DNA of 64,000 bases from an uncultured Atopobium sp. (GCA_938045565.1 CALIAZ010000021.1:1-64000), one strand, 5' to 3'. Counted from the first letter of the stretch, positions 1 through 8,124 are shown. Program-made: numbers and translations. The notes: a model not told the origin generated them from the letters alone.

Positions 1-301
1 AGTTAGGTGTATGTCCGGATTTTCTGACATTGTCGCTAAATCCGTATGTTTCTGCCGTTCCCGTAACCGAGATTGGACGTTCCGGAGCCACGTACGTACC
101 CGATCCTTGACGACTCTCTAAAACATGCATGGTAGTGAGATGGTGCACGGCGCTCCGTAAAGCAGAGCGCGAGATTCCCCACATTTCACACATATCCCGC
201 TCGGAAGGAAGCTTGTCACCTTCCTTGAGATGGTTGACCAAGATGTAATTCTTAACGCTCTCAAGTGCATTATCAAGAGGCGGGATCTTCTTGCGTGACA
301 C
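1..301 (-). CDS. GntR-family (HutC/UTRA-like) transcriptional regulator, 5' part only
   Basis: Translation of the minus strand from a GTG at 301 gives an N-terminal winged helix-turn-helix typical of GntR regulators, including LPSERDMCEMWGISRSALR and the wing GSGTYVAPER. After a short linker, GFSDNVRKSGHTPN looks like the first strand of a HutC/UTRA effector domain. The gene runs off the left edge, so the ligand-binding domain is mostly missing. The GTG overlaps the TAG stop of the upstream gene by one base (TAGTG), which suggests translational coupling and one transcript. Family members usually bind a small metabolite such as a sugar phosphate and repress nearby genes. The target here cannot be read from the sequence. 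The family call is firm and the subfamily is moderate. Confidence 0.85.
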   Translation of the reverse strand, partial: MSRKKIPPLDNALESVKNYILVNHLKEGDKLPSERDMCEMWGISRSALRSAVHHLTTMHVLESRQGSGTYVAPERPISVTGTAETYGFSDNVRKSGHTPN

Positions 302-849
302 TACCTGCCTCCCGATCTGCCCTTATCCGCTTGATCTCGCATGGCGAGTATATCTTCGCAGACGTTGCCGGCTCCTTCACGAAGCAGCTTATACATACGC
401 GATGCACGCAGTATTTCTCGCCTCACCAAAGGAATACCTAAGACAAACTCTTTACCGTCGATTCCTTTAACGGTGAGCATGACGTTCATTGAGGTGCAAT
501 ACTTGCCATCTTTTCCTGCATTAGCACGAGAAACGGCCGCGGGATTCATGAGCACACTCTCAAACAAATCTTTACGGCTCATATCCTTATTGACATCAAT
601 GCTTTCGTTTTCGATGACCTTGCAATCCAATATGTCAGCATACTCGTGAATGGCAGGTTCCATTCCCGGAAGCGACACGGCCCATTGCTGATGTGTCTCA
701 TCTTGATAGATGGACGGCACCGCAGAGAACTTAGGTGCTTCAAAGATGGCTTTTGTAACTGAAAAGCCCTTATCGGCCAGTTTTTTAGAAACTGATTTTC
801 CAAAGAGTGTCACATCTTCTCCGATTCGTATCCCGTATAGAAGGGTCAA
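301..849 (-). CDS. hypothetical protein co-transcribed with GntR regulator
   Basis: A 182-residue protein with no signal peptide or membrane segment. The middle (about residues 65-135) has a pattern of a DILDCKVIENES strand, an NP-rich loop, then a C-x3-M-N-V-M-L-T-V strand. This recalls the PH-like beta-barrel region found in DUF4428/SHOCT-type small proteins, but I cannot assign a family. The start is a TTG preceded by no clear Shine-Dalgarno sequence, with a TATAAT hexamer about 20 bases upstream, so the leader may be very short. Its stop overlaps the GTG of the GntR gene. Function is unknown; a stress or envelope-linked cytosolic role is only a guess from the possible fold. Confidence 0.6.
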   Translation of the reverse strand: MTLLYGIRIGEDVTLFGKSVSKKLADKGFSVTKAIFEAPKFSAVPSIYQDETHQQWAVSLPGMEPAIHEYADILDCKVIENESIDVNKDMSRKDLFESVLMNPAAVSRANAGKDGKYCTSMNVMLTVKGIDGKEFVLGIPLVRREILRASRMYKLLREGAGNVCEDILAMRDQADKGRSGGR

Positions 850-974
850 GCAAGTGTCACATGAATTTCATTATATACAAGACAGCTTTATTTAGAATCA
901 GTTGAAGGACACACGTAAGATGGAGAAGTTGGAGTTTAAATGCACTTTACTCGAATATTCCTTCCCACAATCTC

Positions 975-2261
975 TTATGCCCCCAAGGTATCGATCGGAA
1001 TAACATATATCCCATCCGAGCGCCGTCTACGCGCCATCGTCCCTTTACCGAGCAGCACAGCCATAAAGCTAGGCTTAGGATTTCTTGCTGCAGGATTAGC
1101 AGCCACCTTTCTCGCAACTCTTATGAGATTCGCAGCCGCATCTTCCACTTTAGATTCCCCCATCTTGATTTCAATGGCTGCCCATCGACCATCCGTCAAT
1201 TCAATAATGGCATCAACCTCAAGCCCATCGGCGTCCGCATAATATCGTAAAGATCCCCCATACGACTTAGGCAAAGCGGAAACGTAAACGGACAAATCAT
1301 GAATGCAGAGTGACTCAATCAATAAACCAAAAAGCTGTCCGTCTTTAAGTAAGCGTGAAGAGTCGACACCTAATAAACTGGCCACGAGAGACGTATCGCA
1401 GAAATATCGTTTTGGTTTCGTGCGCAGCCTTGACTTTGACCTGATTGGCGCATCCCAGCCCGAGAGCTCCTCAATAAAATAGTTGCGTCTAAACTCTTCA
1501 AGGTATGAGGATATGGTCCCATCCACCGGAGCTATATTGTCAAAGGCAGCAATATCATCTCTCACGGTACCCAGCGTTGCACTCGTTGCTACATTTCGTG
1601 CAAGAGATGCAGCTATGCGGCGGGACAGAAGTGGGCTTTTCCCCGCGCGAGGCATGCTTACATCAAAAAGTGCATTAAGATACTCATCGGTAACGGCCCT
1701 TGGATCCGCCAATTTTTTTGTTTGAAGAGCCGGCCACCCACCGCGGCATACAATATTGGCTAAATCGGTGAGATCAATATGAGATTGCGCCGGCTGGAAG
1801 GAATCTTCAAAGAGTCCCAAAAGAGATACTGCTCCCGTAGAATCTCCAGTCTCTGCAAGACTCATAGTATGCATACGCAACCGTGCAATGCGTCCTGCTC
1901 CACTATGTCTTTTTTCATCCTCGGGAGGAGTGGAGGAGCCTGTCAAAATAAACTGTCCCGGCTTATTTGCACTATCATCAATCCTATGACGTACAATATT
2001 CCATATAGCAGGTATATCTTGCCACTCGTCAATAACATGAGGGGTATCACCAACAAGAGCAAGCTGTGGATCATCCATATAGATCTGTTCGGATTCATCC
2101 ACACGTGTCACACTCTCGCCAAATGACTGTGCCGTCCAGGATTTCCCCGACCAACGAGGACCACAAAGTTCTATACCACCAAAGGTATCCAGAAGGACCT
2201 GCACCTGTGAATCAATAATACGAGGAATGTATGTTTCCGGCTTAAACTTTGAATATCTCAT
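975..2261 (-). CDS. AAA ATPase of the AAA_14/DUF4143 family
   Basis: A 428-residue protein with Walker A GPRWSGKS at residues 34-41, Walker B-like VIDEWQDIP near residue 80, and an FILTGSS sensor-1 strand. The C-terminal half matches DUF4143, ending in a PD-(D/E)XK-like segment (VDAII...AAIEIK) as seen in restriction-nuclease folds. Proteins of this family are common, often horizontally acquired and of unsettled function. The start ATG follows a good AGGAAGGGGG ribosome site. Upstream lies an unusual four-copy 23-bp direct repeat that could serve its promoter. A TTGAAT and TACAAT pair lies between the repeats and the start, but its spacing of 19 is wide. The gene appears intact, unlike several neighbours in this segment. 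Confidence 0.85.
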   Translation of the reverse strand: MRYSKFKPETYIPRIIDSQVQVLLDTFGGIELCGPRWSGKSWTAQSFGESVTRVDESEQIYMDDPQLALVGDTPHVIDEWQDIPAIWNIVRHRIDDSANKPGQFILTGSSTPPEDEKRHSGAGRIARLRMHTMSLAETGDSTGAVSLLGLFEDSFQPAQSHIDLTDLANIVCRGGWPALQTKKLADPRAVTDEYLNALFDVSMPRAGKSPLLSRRIAASLARNVATSATLGTVRDDIAAFDNIAPVDGTISSYLEEFRRNYFIEELSGWDAPIRSKSRLRTKPKRYFCDTSLVASLLGVDSSRLLKDGQLFGLLIESLCIHDLSVYVSALPKSYGGSLRYYADADGLEVDAIIELTDGRWAAIEIKMGESKVEDAAANLIRVARKVAANPAARNPKPSFMAVLLGKGTMARRRRSDGIYVIPIDTLGA

Positions 2262-2323
2262 AAGACCCCCTTCCTCGTAAGAACTATTGTAATGCCTGAT
2301 GATAGCACAAATTCAACTCTTCA

Positions 2324-2415
2324 TTTATGATTTTCGAGGATTTCCATTTATGATTTTCGAGCTAACTCAACTATGTTTTTCGAGCCATTACATTGATGAT
2401 TTTCGAAGGATTAAC
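2324..2415. repeat. four direct repeats with exact 23-bp period between divergent genes
   Basis: Units start at 2324, 2347, 2370 and 2393. Each has a 15-base conserved part (consensus TTTATGATTTTCGAG; copies 1 and 2 identical, copies 3 and 4 with two or three changes) followed by 8 variable bases. The array sits between the DUF4143 ATPase (minus) and the TetR gene (plus), upstream of the ATPase promoter. Regular spacing with a variable spacer looks like a regulator-binding array or iterons rather than coding sequence. It is not a CRISPR array because the spacers are far too short. No further copy is seen on either side. Confidence 0.8.
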
Positions 2416-2517
2416 CGCAGTGAAGGAATTGCTGTACGCCGTTATTCCTCCTGAAATTCGCCGACAAGAAGCCCGTTGTTTCTCCAACTTCGAAAATATC
2501 GAGGCAATTTCACAAGG

Positions 2518-2536
2518 TATAATAGCCGGTATTATA
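2518..2536. promoter_or_regulatory. probable TetR operator overlapping a -10 box
   Basis: A perfect inverted repeat with 7-base arms (TATAATA and TATTATA) and a 5-base centre (GCCGG) lies 54 bases upstream of the TetR start. The left arm contains a consensus -10 hexamer TATAAT. A symmetric site over the -10 box just ahead of a TetR gene is the classic layout for autorepression. The rest of the roughly 330-base interval 2262-2590 holds the 23-bp repeats and no convincing gene. Confidence 0.5.
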
Positions 2537-2590
2537 AAGTGCGTACGCCATACGTATACAGCGGCTATAAAAGCGAAAGGTCTGTGTTTT

Positions 2591-3226
2591 ATGAGTGAGC
2601 AGAGTCATGCTGCGCGCAAGAAAAATACAATCCAAACCACAGAGATTGATGACAGTGCCGCACAAAAAGAAAGAATCATTGCAGCCGCCTATTCTATTGG
2701 GGCAAAACAAGGACTTGCCGCAATTTCCGCACGAGGAGTCGCACGGAATGCAAATGTTTCAGTTGGCTACTTGTACAAACTCTTTCCTTCAAAGAGCGAC
2801 ATCATGGTCGCGGCCGCTGAACGTTACTTTGAGCACACTCTCTTCCAGGATATATGTCATATCAACATGGAAGAATCATACGTCGAGTATTGCAAGAGAC
2901 TTTGGGATTGCGCCTCTGCAGCAGTTGCTGTCTTTAGGAGAGACTGGTTAAGGGACTGGAAAGATCTTCCAAAAGCCGATCTTCTCGCCGCCCAAATTCG
3001 CATGGATACCATGCTTGAACATGCAAAGTCAGGACTTGAAAAAGTTCTCACACAAGATGAGCATATTGATTGGAAAACACTACCAGCAGAGATAGATGTA
3101 GCGTCTATTACGACGTTTACTGTGCGTGCCATGTTGGATTCCTTACGCGAGAAAAACGCCGATTGCACGGTACTGTTTACGCTCCTTGAACGCGGTCTTT
3201 ACGATACCGGCCGGCATAATCTCTAA
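2591..3226 (+). CDS. TetR/AcrR-family transcriptional regulator
   Basis: A 211-residue protein with a TetR helix-turn-helix at about residues 22-65 (AAYSIGAKQGLAAISARGVA, then NVSVGYLYKLFPSKSDI). The rest is an all-helical ligand domain with no recognisable subfamily. The frame is open further upstream to 2393, but that part crosses the direct repeats and the operator. The ATG at 2591 with AAAGG ten bases before it is the sensible start. It probably represses itself through the inverted repeat at 2518 and may control the HsmA-like and flavodoxin genes that follow on the same strand. The effector is unknown. Confidence 0.85.
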   Translation: MSEQSHAARKKNTIQTTEIDDSAAQKERIIAAAYSIGAKQGLAAISARGVARNANVSVGYLYKLFPSKSDIMVAAAERYFEHTLFQDICHINMEESYVEYCKRLWDCASAAVAVFRRDWLRDWKDLPKADLLAAQIRMDTMLEHAKSGLEKVLTQDEHIDWKTLPAEIDVASITTFTVRAMLDSLREKNADCTVLFTLLERGLYDTGRHNL

Positions 3227-3363
3227 AATAGCGTCTGACCAAAGCATCGTGAACCAAACCGTATTGTTGTTCACACTATGGCAACTAGCATCAATACCGT
3301 CCATAAATCACGACCAAACGCTTGAACCAAAAGGTAGAGCAATATGTATGGGACGGTGTCTTT

Positions 3364-3829
3364 ATGCTTGGATTTGCTACGGTAGCGATTACGGGCGCGC
3401 TCGTTTTTTTATACTATTGGCGTTTTTGCCGAACGCCAGTCGGGCACACTTAAACTGAGTCATATCGTGCTTTTTTACTTGGGGCTTACGTGTGACACAA
3501 CAGGAACAGCATGTATGTCTTTTATTGCACAAAACGGCTCTCAGAGTCCGGTACATGCAACGACCGGAGCACTTGCGATTATCCTTATGATCGTGCACGC
3601 AGTATGGGCAACCATCGTATATTCCAAGAAAAATCCCACAACACTCGCTCGGTTTCATCGTCTCAGTATTGGAGTTTGGCTTGTGTGGCTTGTGCCTTAC
3701 ATTTGCGGCATACTCATGGGAATACCGTCTCTTTCCATGGGACCAAACCTCGCGCTTGGTATAGCGATTGGTATAGCCTTCATCATTGGCTTCATTGTAT
3801 ATCGATGCAAACCATGTGCTCGCACGTAG
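3364..3829 (+). pseudogene. HsmA-like (TIGR03987-type) membrane protein, frameshifted
   Basis: Reading from ATG 3364 gives MLGFATVAITGALVF, and then the frame is lost in a run of seven T (3404-3410). Removing one T restores FYTIGVFAERQSGTLKLSHI and joins the open frame that ends at 3829, giving about 154 residues with four hydrophobic segments. The joined protein resembles the HsmA/TIGR03987 family of small bacterial membrane proteins (a heme-sensing role has been proposed for named members). Only the 120-residue 3' part is open as it stands. This could be phase variation, transcriptional slippage at the T7 tract, true decay or a sequencing error. The family call is moderate and the frameshift is plain in the sequence. 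Confidence 0.7.
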
Positions 3830-3888
3830 CCATGAAAGGATAATTTGGCGATATAATGTGTCGGCACTACATTGCATCAACCGACGAC

Positions 3889-3920
3889 AGGAATCCTTAC
3901 ATGAATCGATAGGAATCCTT
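3889..3920 (+). repeat. short direct duplication AGGAATCCTT before flavodoxin start
   Basis: AGGAATCCTT occurs at 3889-3898 and again at 3911-3920, separated by 12 bases that contain ATGAATCGATAG (a 3-codon ORF). The second copy supplies the AGGAA ribosome site and the first T of the TTG start. It may be a small duplication that displaced the original ATG. Confidence 0.4.
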
Positions 3921-4393
3921 TGATTGTGTACTACTCATATTCAGGCATAACAAGAAAGCTCGCGGAAGACATTGCACTCATTACGGACGGAGAACTACAA
4001 GAGCTTGAACCTCAAGATCCGTATTCCTTTTCATATAACACGGCAGTAAAAGAGGTAAGAGCTCAAATTGAAAAGGGGTATTGTCCTCCGTTGCGACAAG
4101 GTCTTGCAAATATAGACGACTTTGAAACAATCTTCATAGGCTCTCCTAACTGGCTGAAAACGTTTGCTCCTCCTGTTCTTTCATTTTTGAGAACAACGGA
4201 TTTAAGCGGGAAGACAATTATTCCGCTTTGCACACATGGTGGTGGAGGCTTCGGCCACATGCTTGAGGACTACAAAAGAGAATGCGGTGCGTCTCATATA
4301 AAAACGGGTATCGCTCTGAAAGGCGATTACAGCTTTGACGAATTACAAAAATGGTTGGAAACGTCAGGGGTTTATCGGGATTCAAGAGACTAA
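3920..4393 (+). CDS. flavodoxin-family protein
   Basis: A 157-residue protein beginning IVYYSYSGITRKLA, the FMN-phosphate loop (S/T-x-S/T-G-x-T) of flavodoxins. It continues with IFIGSPNWLKTFAPPVLSFL and a glycine-rich second FMN loop (CTHGGGGFGH) typical of stand-alone short flavodoxins found in Firmicutes and Coriobacteria. It is a cytosolic FMN electron carrier or quinone/nitro reductase partner. The start is TTG with AGGAA six bases upstream; no ATG is available in frame. It follows the TetR and broken HsmA-like genes on the same strand and may belong to the same stress-response unit. Confidence 0.85.
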   Translation: MIVYYSYSGITRKLAEDIALITDGELQELEPQDPYSFSYNTAVKEVRAQIEKGYCPPLRQGLANIDDFETIFIGSPNWLKTFAPPVLSFLRTTDLSGKTIIPLCTHGGGGFGHMLEDYKRECGASHIKTGIALKGDYSFDELQKWLETSGVYRDSRD

Positions 4394-4467
4394 AGAGTGT
4401 TCCTTTTCCAGCACGTTAAGTACACTCAATTCGCCTACTACTTCTTTTTATTGTCACCCTAATCGCT

Positions 4468-5328
4468 CTACAAAAATGACAATACGTAGGTATTCATCCA
4501 GTTCCAAGAAGCCATATCCCACGACTCCAAGCCCAGCTCTTCTGAAGTTACCACTCTGGCCGACGTGCCCTCAACCAGAAGCATGCTGCCATCTCCAACG
4601 GCTATCAAATGTGGCGTAAGACTGAACGTATCGCAAAAAATCAACTTTGATTTTGTACGTGCACCATCTTTGGTAGGAATCTCCCATATATCAATGGATT
4701 CAACGGGAGTATGTCCAACAATTTGATTGACACCAGGAAGCGGATCTTGATAGAGCTCTGATAAATCCGCCCAAAGTGGACTGGCAATTTCGCTTCCACC
4801 ACGACCTGGCCCTGCACTGTCAAGTGCCGCGAGAGCTTTATCGTCTCCACGTCGAAACATTTCATTGAGAGCATCGGAAAGCGTACAAGGAGTTTCCCTT
4901 TGATCTGACGTAAGAAAGCGATAAGCCCACTCCCTTGTTATGCCCGCGTGTGTTACTACATAATTGCCCACAACGCATGCCATCTGAACCTTCATATAGG
5001 TAAGCGCTTCCGAAACTTCTTTATAGAGATCGGTATGCGTACCAGGCCCTGGAATACCTCATAAATATTGCATGTCATGGTTTCCTAGGACAAAATCAAC
5101 ATCAAGACCATGCTTTCTTTTACCGTCAATCCATGTTAAAAAGTCATCAATCGCATCCAACATAATCGAGCGGTTGGAGTGTCACTCATCAACATAGTCC
5201 CCGCAAAACACAACGCGATTAACATCCAGTTTCTTTATCGCTTGGTCAACTCGACTTAAAATGAGATCTTCTTTAAGGTGCATATCTCCTATGACACGTG
5301 TTTTTGCTTTGTTTTCGGAATTACTCAT
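4468..5328 (-). pseudogene. metallophosphoesterase with two in-frame TGA codons
   Basis: From ATG 5328 one continuous reading frame of 287 codons gives a calcineurin-like phosphoesterase: GDMH at residue 14, CGDYVDE at 43-48, LGNHDMQYL around 81-89, then a C-terminal part with VVTHAGI and IVGHTPVE metal-ligand motifs. TGA interrupts the frame at codon 49 (5182-5184) and codon 90 (5059-5061). In this family the motifs are usually followed by Trp (GDYVDEW, QYLW), so both TGAs stand where TGG is expected, while other Trp codons here are TGG. The simplest reading is two G-to-A changes in a dying gene. Readthrough or origin from a UGA=Trp genome is the alternative. An ORF restarts at 4995 but lacks the metal-binding N-terminus. 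Confidence 0.8.
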
Positions 5329-5359
5329 CTTTGCCTCTCAAGAAGTTAGTTTCAAAAAT

Positions 5360-5590
5360 TTACAACCCAAGCAGTTCGCTATGACTCCCTAAGCGCGTAG
5401 CGACAAGCACAAGCTCATCTTCTTTAATACGATAAATAAGAAGCCAATCAGGTTCAATATGACATTCGCGATGTCCTCGATACACTCCTCCTAAAGAGTG
5501 ATCACACACTGATTTTGGAAGTTCTTCTCTACATACAAGCTTCTCAAGAATTTTCTCAAGCTTTTCAAGGTTTTTACCCTGCTTTTTTCA
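5360..5590 (-). pseudogene. YafQ/RelE-type mRNA interferase toxin, 5'-truncated relic
   Basis: The minus strand encodes KKQGKNLEKLEKILEKL, then a middle part with HSLGGVYRGHRECHIEPDW and LLIYRIKEDELVLVATRLG, and ends SHSELLGL before TAA. That is the C-terminal three-quarters of a YafQ/RelE-family ribosome-dependent endoribonuclease, with the conserved H-x-L-x-G and the DW-LLIYRI strand. A TGA precedes the KKQG, no start codon or N-terminal strand exists, and there is no antitoxin gene. The truncated end lies about 15 bases from the 34-bp palindrome at 5605, so this looks like an island or deletion junction. Confidence 0.75.
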
Positions 5591-5604
5591 CCAAGATAGA
5601 CAAC

Positions 5605-5638
5605 AAAAGAGCTTGGCTATATATAGCCAAGCTCTTTT
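5605..5638. terminator. 34-bp perfect palindrome, likely bidirectional terminator
   Basis: Arms start AAAAGAGCTTGGCTA and are exactly mirrored with a TATA centre; each strand ends in TTTT. It lies just beyond the stop of the secreted CHAP gene (minus strand) and at the truncated end of the toxin relic. Confidence 0.8.
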
Positions 5639-5667
5639 ACGTAGCAAGTTATTACAAGGTTGATACC

Positions 5668-6909
5668 TTAGCTTAGAACAACGCCGCCAAGCCAACCCCA
5701 CCTTGGAGTACTCAAAGCACCAAGCTCTGAAATCCAAGAACTCAAGCTCTGGCTTCTTACAACACCAGAGAGACAGTGCCTGACCATGCCACCACCAATG
5801 TAGATGCCAACGTGGCCGTAAATCAAAGCTGCAGCAGAGCCACCAAGGGTTGGAACTGCAATAATCATGCCAGGCTCAATAGCGCTCTGGTCGGTAGAGT
5901 AGCACCAGGAATAGTACATATCACAGGCGTTGCCATAGAAGGTACCAACACCAGCGTTAGAGAAGACGTTAGAAACCCAAGCAGCACAGAAGCCAGCACC
6001 GGTAGATCCGGTATAGCCTGCAGCATTAACAACTGCAGCAGCAGAACCAGAACCAGCAGAAGAGGTTCCTCCTCCACCGCCACCACCATAGTAGCTACTG
6101 CCACCACCGCTGTTGCTTGACGAAACGGCACGCTGTGCAGCAACACGCTCTGCCTCCTGCTGAGCAGCAAGAAGCTCAGAATCACGCTGAGCAATAAGCT
6201 CTTTAACGTTGTCATCAAGATTAGAAACAACGTTTGCTGCGTCTGCCTGACGAGCAGAAATCTCATTAAGCTGGGACTCCTGAGAAGCACGGAGATTCTC
6301 AAGTTCAGTTTTCTTATTCTCAAGCTCAGTCTTCTCGGACTGAAGAGCAGCCTTATCTGACTCAAGAGCAGCCTTCAAGTTCTTAACTTCCTCAATCATC
6401 TTCTGATCAGACTCAGAAATCTTATCGAGGTAGTAAATATTAGAAGTAAGCTCCTCAAAACTTGCAGAAGAAAGAATCATCTCTAAAGCGCCAGCTGGGC
6501 CAGCTTTATAGTTGCTGGACATACGTGCGCCAAGTGCTTTTCTCTTCTCGGTAATCTGAGTTTCTTTTTCAGAAATCTCTTTCTGTTTAGCATCAATTTG
6601 ATTCTGCTTATCTGCAATCTGACCAGAAATAGCACCAATCTGAGAGTTGGTGTCATTCAGACTTGCCTGCATGCTAGAGACCTCATTAGAAATCTCATCA
6701 AGCAACTTCTGAGCAGCATCGTAATCGCTACGAGCAGCATCAACCTGAGCCTGGGTAACACCAAAAGCAGGATGGGTATTGATCAGAGATGCAGTAACGG
6801 CAGCGGCAGCAATGCCCATGCCGGCAAAAATCTTAAGAGCATCACGACGATTGAAAAGAGCAGCGCTCTGCTCCTCAATGGTTGTGCTTTGCTGTTTCTT
6901 TAAACTCAT
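5668..6909 (-). CDS. secreted coiled-coil CHAP/NlpC-type cell-wall hydrolase
   Basis: A 413-residue exported protein. The N-terminus has RRDALKIFAGM at 21-31 followed by an alanine-rich hydrophobic stretch, which is a twin-arginine-type signal ending near HPAFG (46-50). Residues 52-265 are a long coiled coil of PcsB/CwlO style. A Ser/Gly linker follows, then a C-terminal cysteine-peptidase-like domain with GFCAAW (Cys308) and YGHVGIY (His366), the usual CHAP/NlpC-P60 pair. The coiled coil probably restrains or docks the enzyme, for instance on an FtsEX-like ABC complex. The FtsX-type permease at 50364 has its own coiled coil, but no link is shown. Start ATG with AGGAG eight bases upstream. 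Monocistronic, flanked by terminators. Confidence 0.85.
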   Translation of the reverse strand: MSLKKQQSTTIEEQSAALFNRRDALKIFAGMGIAAAAVTASLINTHPAFGVTQAQVDAARSDYDAAQKLLDEISNEVSSMQASLNDTNSQIGAISGQIADKQNQIDAKQKEISEKETQITEKRKALGARMSSNYKAGPAGALEMILSSASFEELTSNIYYLDKISESDQKMIEEVKNLKAALESDKAALQSEKTELENKKTELENLRASQESQLNEISARQADAANVVSNLDDNVKELIAQRDSELLAAQQEAERVAAQRAVSSSNSGGGSSYYGGGGGGGTSSAGSGSAAAVVNAAGYTGSTGAGFCAAWVSNVFSNAGVGTFYGNACDMYYSWCYSTDQSAIEPGMIIAVPTLGGSAAALIYGHVGIYIGGGMVRHCLSGVVRSQSLSSWISELGALSTPRWGWLGGVVLS

Positions 6910-7004
6910 AAGGGTCTCCTAGAACGTTTAGTAGTACGGTGTGACCTTTGAGAGACTATTCTACCCGAGATACGCGATGATATTCAAAAAGATACGTAAT
7001 TTAC

Positions 7005-7034
7005 AAACTCCCCGAAACAAATTTCGGGGAGTTT
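7005..7034 (-). terminator. rho-independent terminator of ndpA-like gene
   Basis: Perfect 13-base arms (AAACTCCCCGAAA and its complement) around a 4-base loop, 32 bases past the stop of the nucleoid-associated protein gene. Confidence 0.85.
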
Positions 7035-7065
7035 TGGCTCTAAATTGTGAGATCAGAGATAGGAT

Positions 7066-8124
7066 TTAGCGGTTTTCAATATGTGCAACATTTTTTATTG
7101 AAATGGTAATCCTGCCATCAGACTCGTGAGAAAATTCTAGGTAACCTGGACGTTCTGTTAGGTTTGAAGGGAATGAAATCTCAATTCCCGTATCGGTGCG
7201 GATTTTATGATTCTTTGCAATTCTGTTAGCAACACCGCGTTTAACAGGAACTTCTTCGGGGAGCTCTCTACTTGCCACCTGAGCCTCGTACTTTTCCTGA
7301 ATCTCAGGACGCTCCTCAAAGATACGCTTACCAACCTTAATAGGGTCTACTACCTCTTCTACCTCTGCTGCTTCTGCAACGGCAGCCTTAGCACGAGACA
7401 CCTCAACAGCAGGCTCAAGTCCATACTCTTCAGCCAGGTCTTGAACAATAACGGTTACCTCACCAATTACCTCATGGCTTGACGCCTCTGATGTGCACTC
7501 AAGGAAGAGCTCTGGGATGATAAACTTTCCCTCTCCTGCTACAGAGCGGTCATGATCGTGGAAGTCAATGGCGCCTGTATCCAGGTCAATGACTGCATAT
7601 GAATCAACTTTTTGCGTAGGAGAAGGCAGCGTTGCATCTTGGCGCAAAATCTCGTTTGCCGATCCGTTCACATCGTGGATAAAGGCCTGCTTACGTGGGA
7701 GAAGCACAATGGCAAAAAGACGTCTTCCCTCACCCTCAAATGCCTCAGCCTGAGCATCCTCATCATCTGCAGCACTGGCAAGCGTCTGACCTGCGTCGGT
7801 ATCAATGTAGTCCGCTACAAGAAGATCGCACTGCTCAACATCATCTGCACGACGAAGCTCTTCCCAGAACCACTGAGCAATCTGGCAAGAAAACTCTACA
7901 AACTCAACGTCTCCGTGAGCATACTCCTGAAGACCGCCAGCAAAATTACTGGTAGGAGCAAACTCTCCATGTCTAGACTCTGGGTTTGCCGTAATTTTAC
8001 GCAGTCTACGCTGCACATATGACTTTGTCTGACGGTCCTCTAAATCCAAGGTAGATTGAGAGAAGTATTTAGTTCCCGTCTCAAAATCAAAGACGTGAAG
8101 AATTGCCTTAGTAACTCTAAGCAT
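7066..8124 (-). CDS. nucleoid-associated protein, NdpA/YejK family
   Basis: A 352-residue cytosolic protein. It has the family's N-terminal ILHVFDFETGTKYFSQSTLDL and the middle VADYIDTD and FAIVLLPRKQAFIHDV strands of the 37-kDa nucleoid-associated protein family. Members bind DNA and were found on the nucleoid in E. coli; their exact role is unsettled. The gene carries GAGG ten bases before its ATG and sits downstream of the glucose-type EIIA gene with 42 bases between, so the two may share a transcript. A strong terminator closes the unit. Length is as usual for the family. Confidence 0.85.
   Translation of the reverse strand: MLRVTKAILHVFDFETGTKYFSQSTLDLEDRQTKSYVQRRLRKITANPESRHGEFAPTSNFAGGLQEYAHGDVEFVEFSCQIAQWFWEELRRADDVEQCDLLVADYIDTDAGQTLASAADDEDAQAEAFEGEGRRLFAIVLLPRKQAFIHDVNGSANEILRQDATLPSPTQKVDSYAVIDLDTGAIDFHDHDRSVAGEGKFIIPELFLECTSEASSHEVIGEVTVIVQDLAEEYGLEPAVEVSRAKAAVAEAAEVEEVVDPIKVGKRIFEERPEIQEKYEAQVASRELPEEVPVKRGVANRIAKNHKIRTDTGIEISFPSNLTERPGYLEFSHESDGRITISIKNVAHIENR

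Noticed and set aside
2324..2415. The 23-bp repeats as a CRISPR array
   Set aside because: Spacers would be 8 bases long, copies 3 and 4 are degenerate and no cas gene is near.
2393..2590. N-terminal extension of the TetR frame
   Set aside because: It crosses the direct repeats and the inverted repeat with a -10 box. The TetR domain begins well after ATG 2591, which has its own ribosome site.
5059..5184. TGA codons of the metallophosphoesterase as selenocysteine
   Set aside because: The expected residue at both places is Trp, not Cys, and no SECIS-like hairpin is apparent directly downstream.
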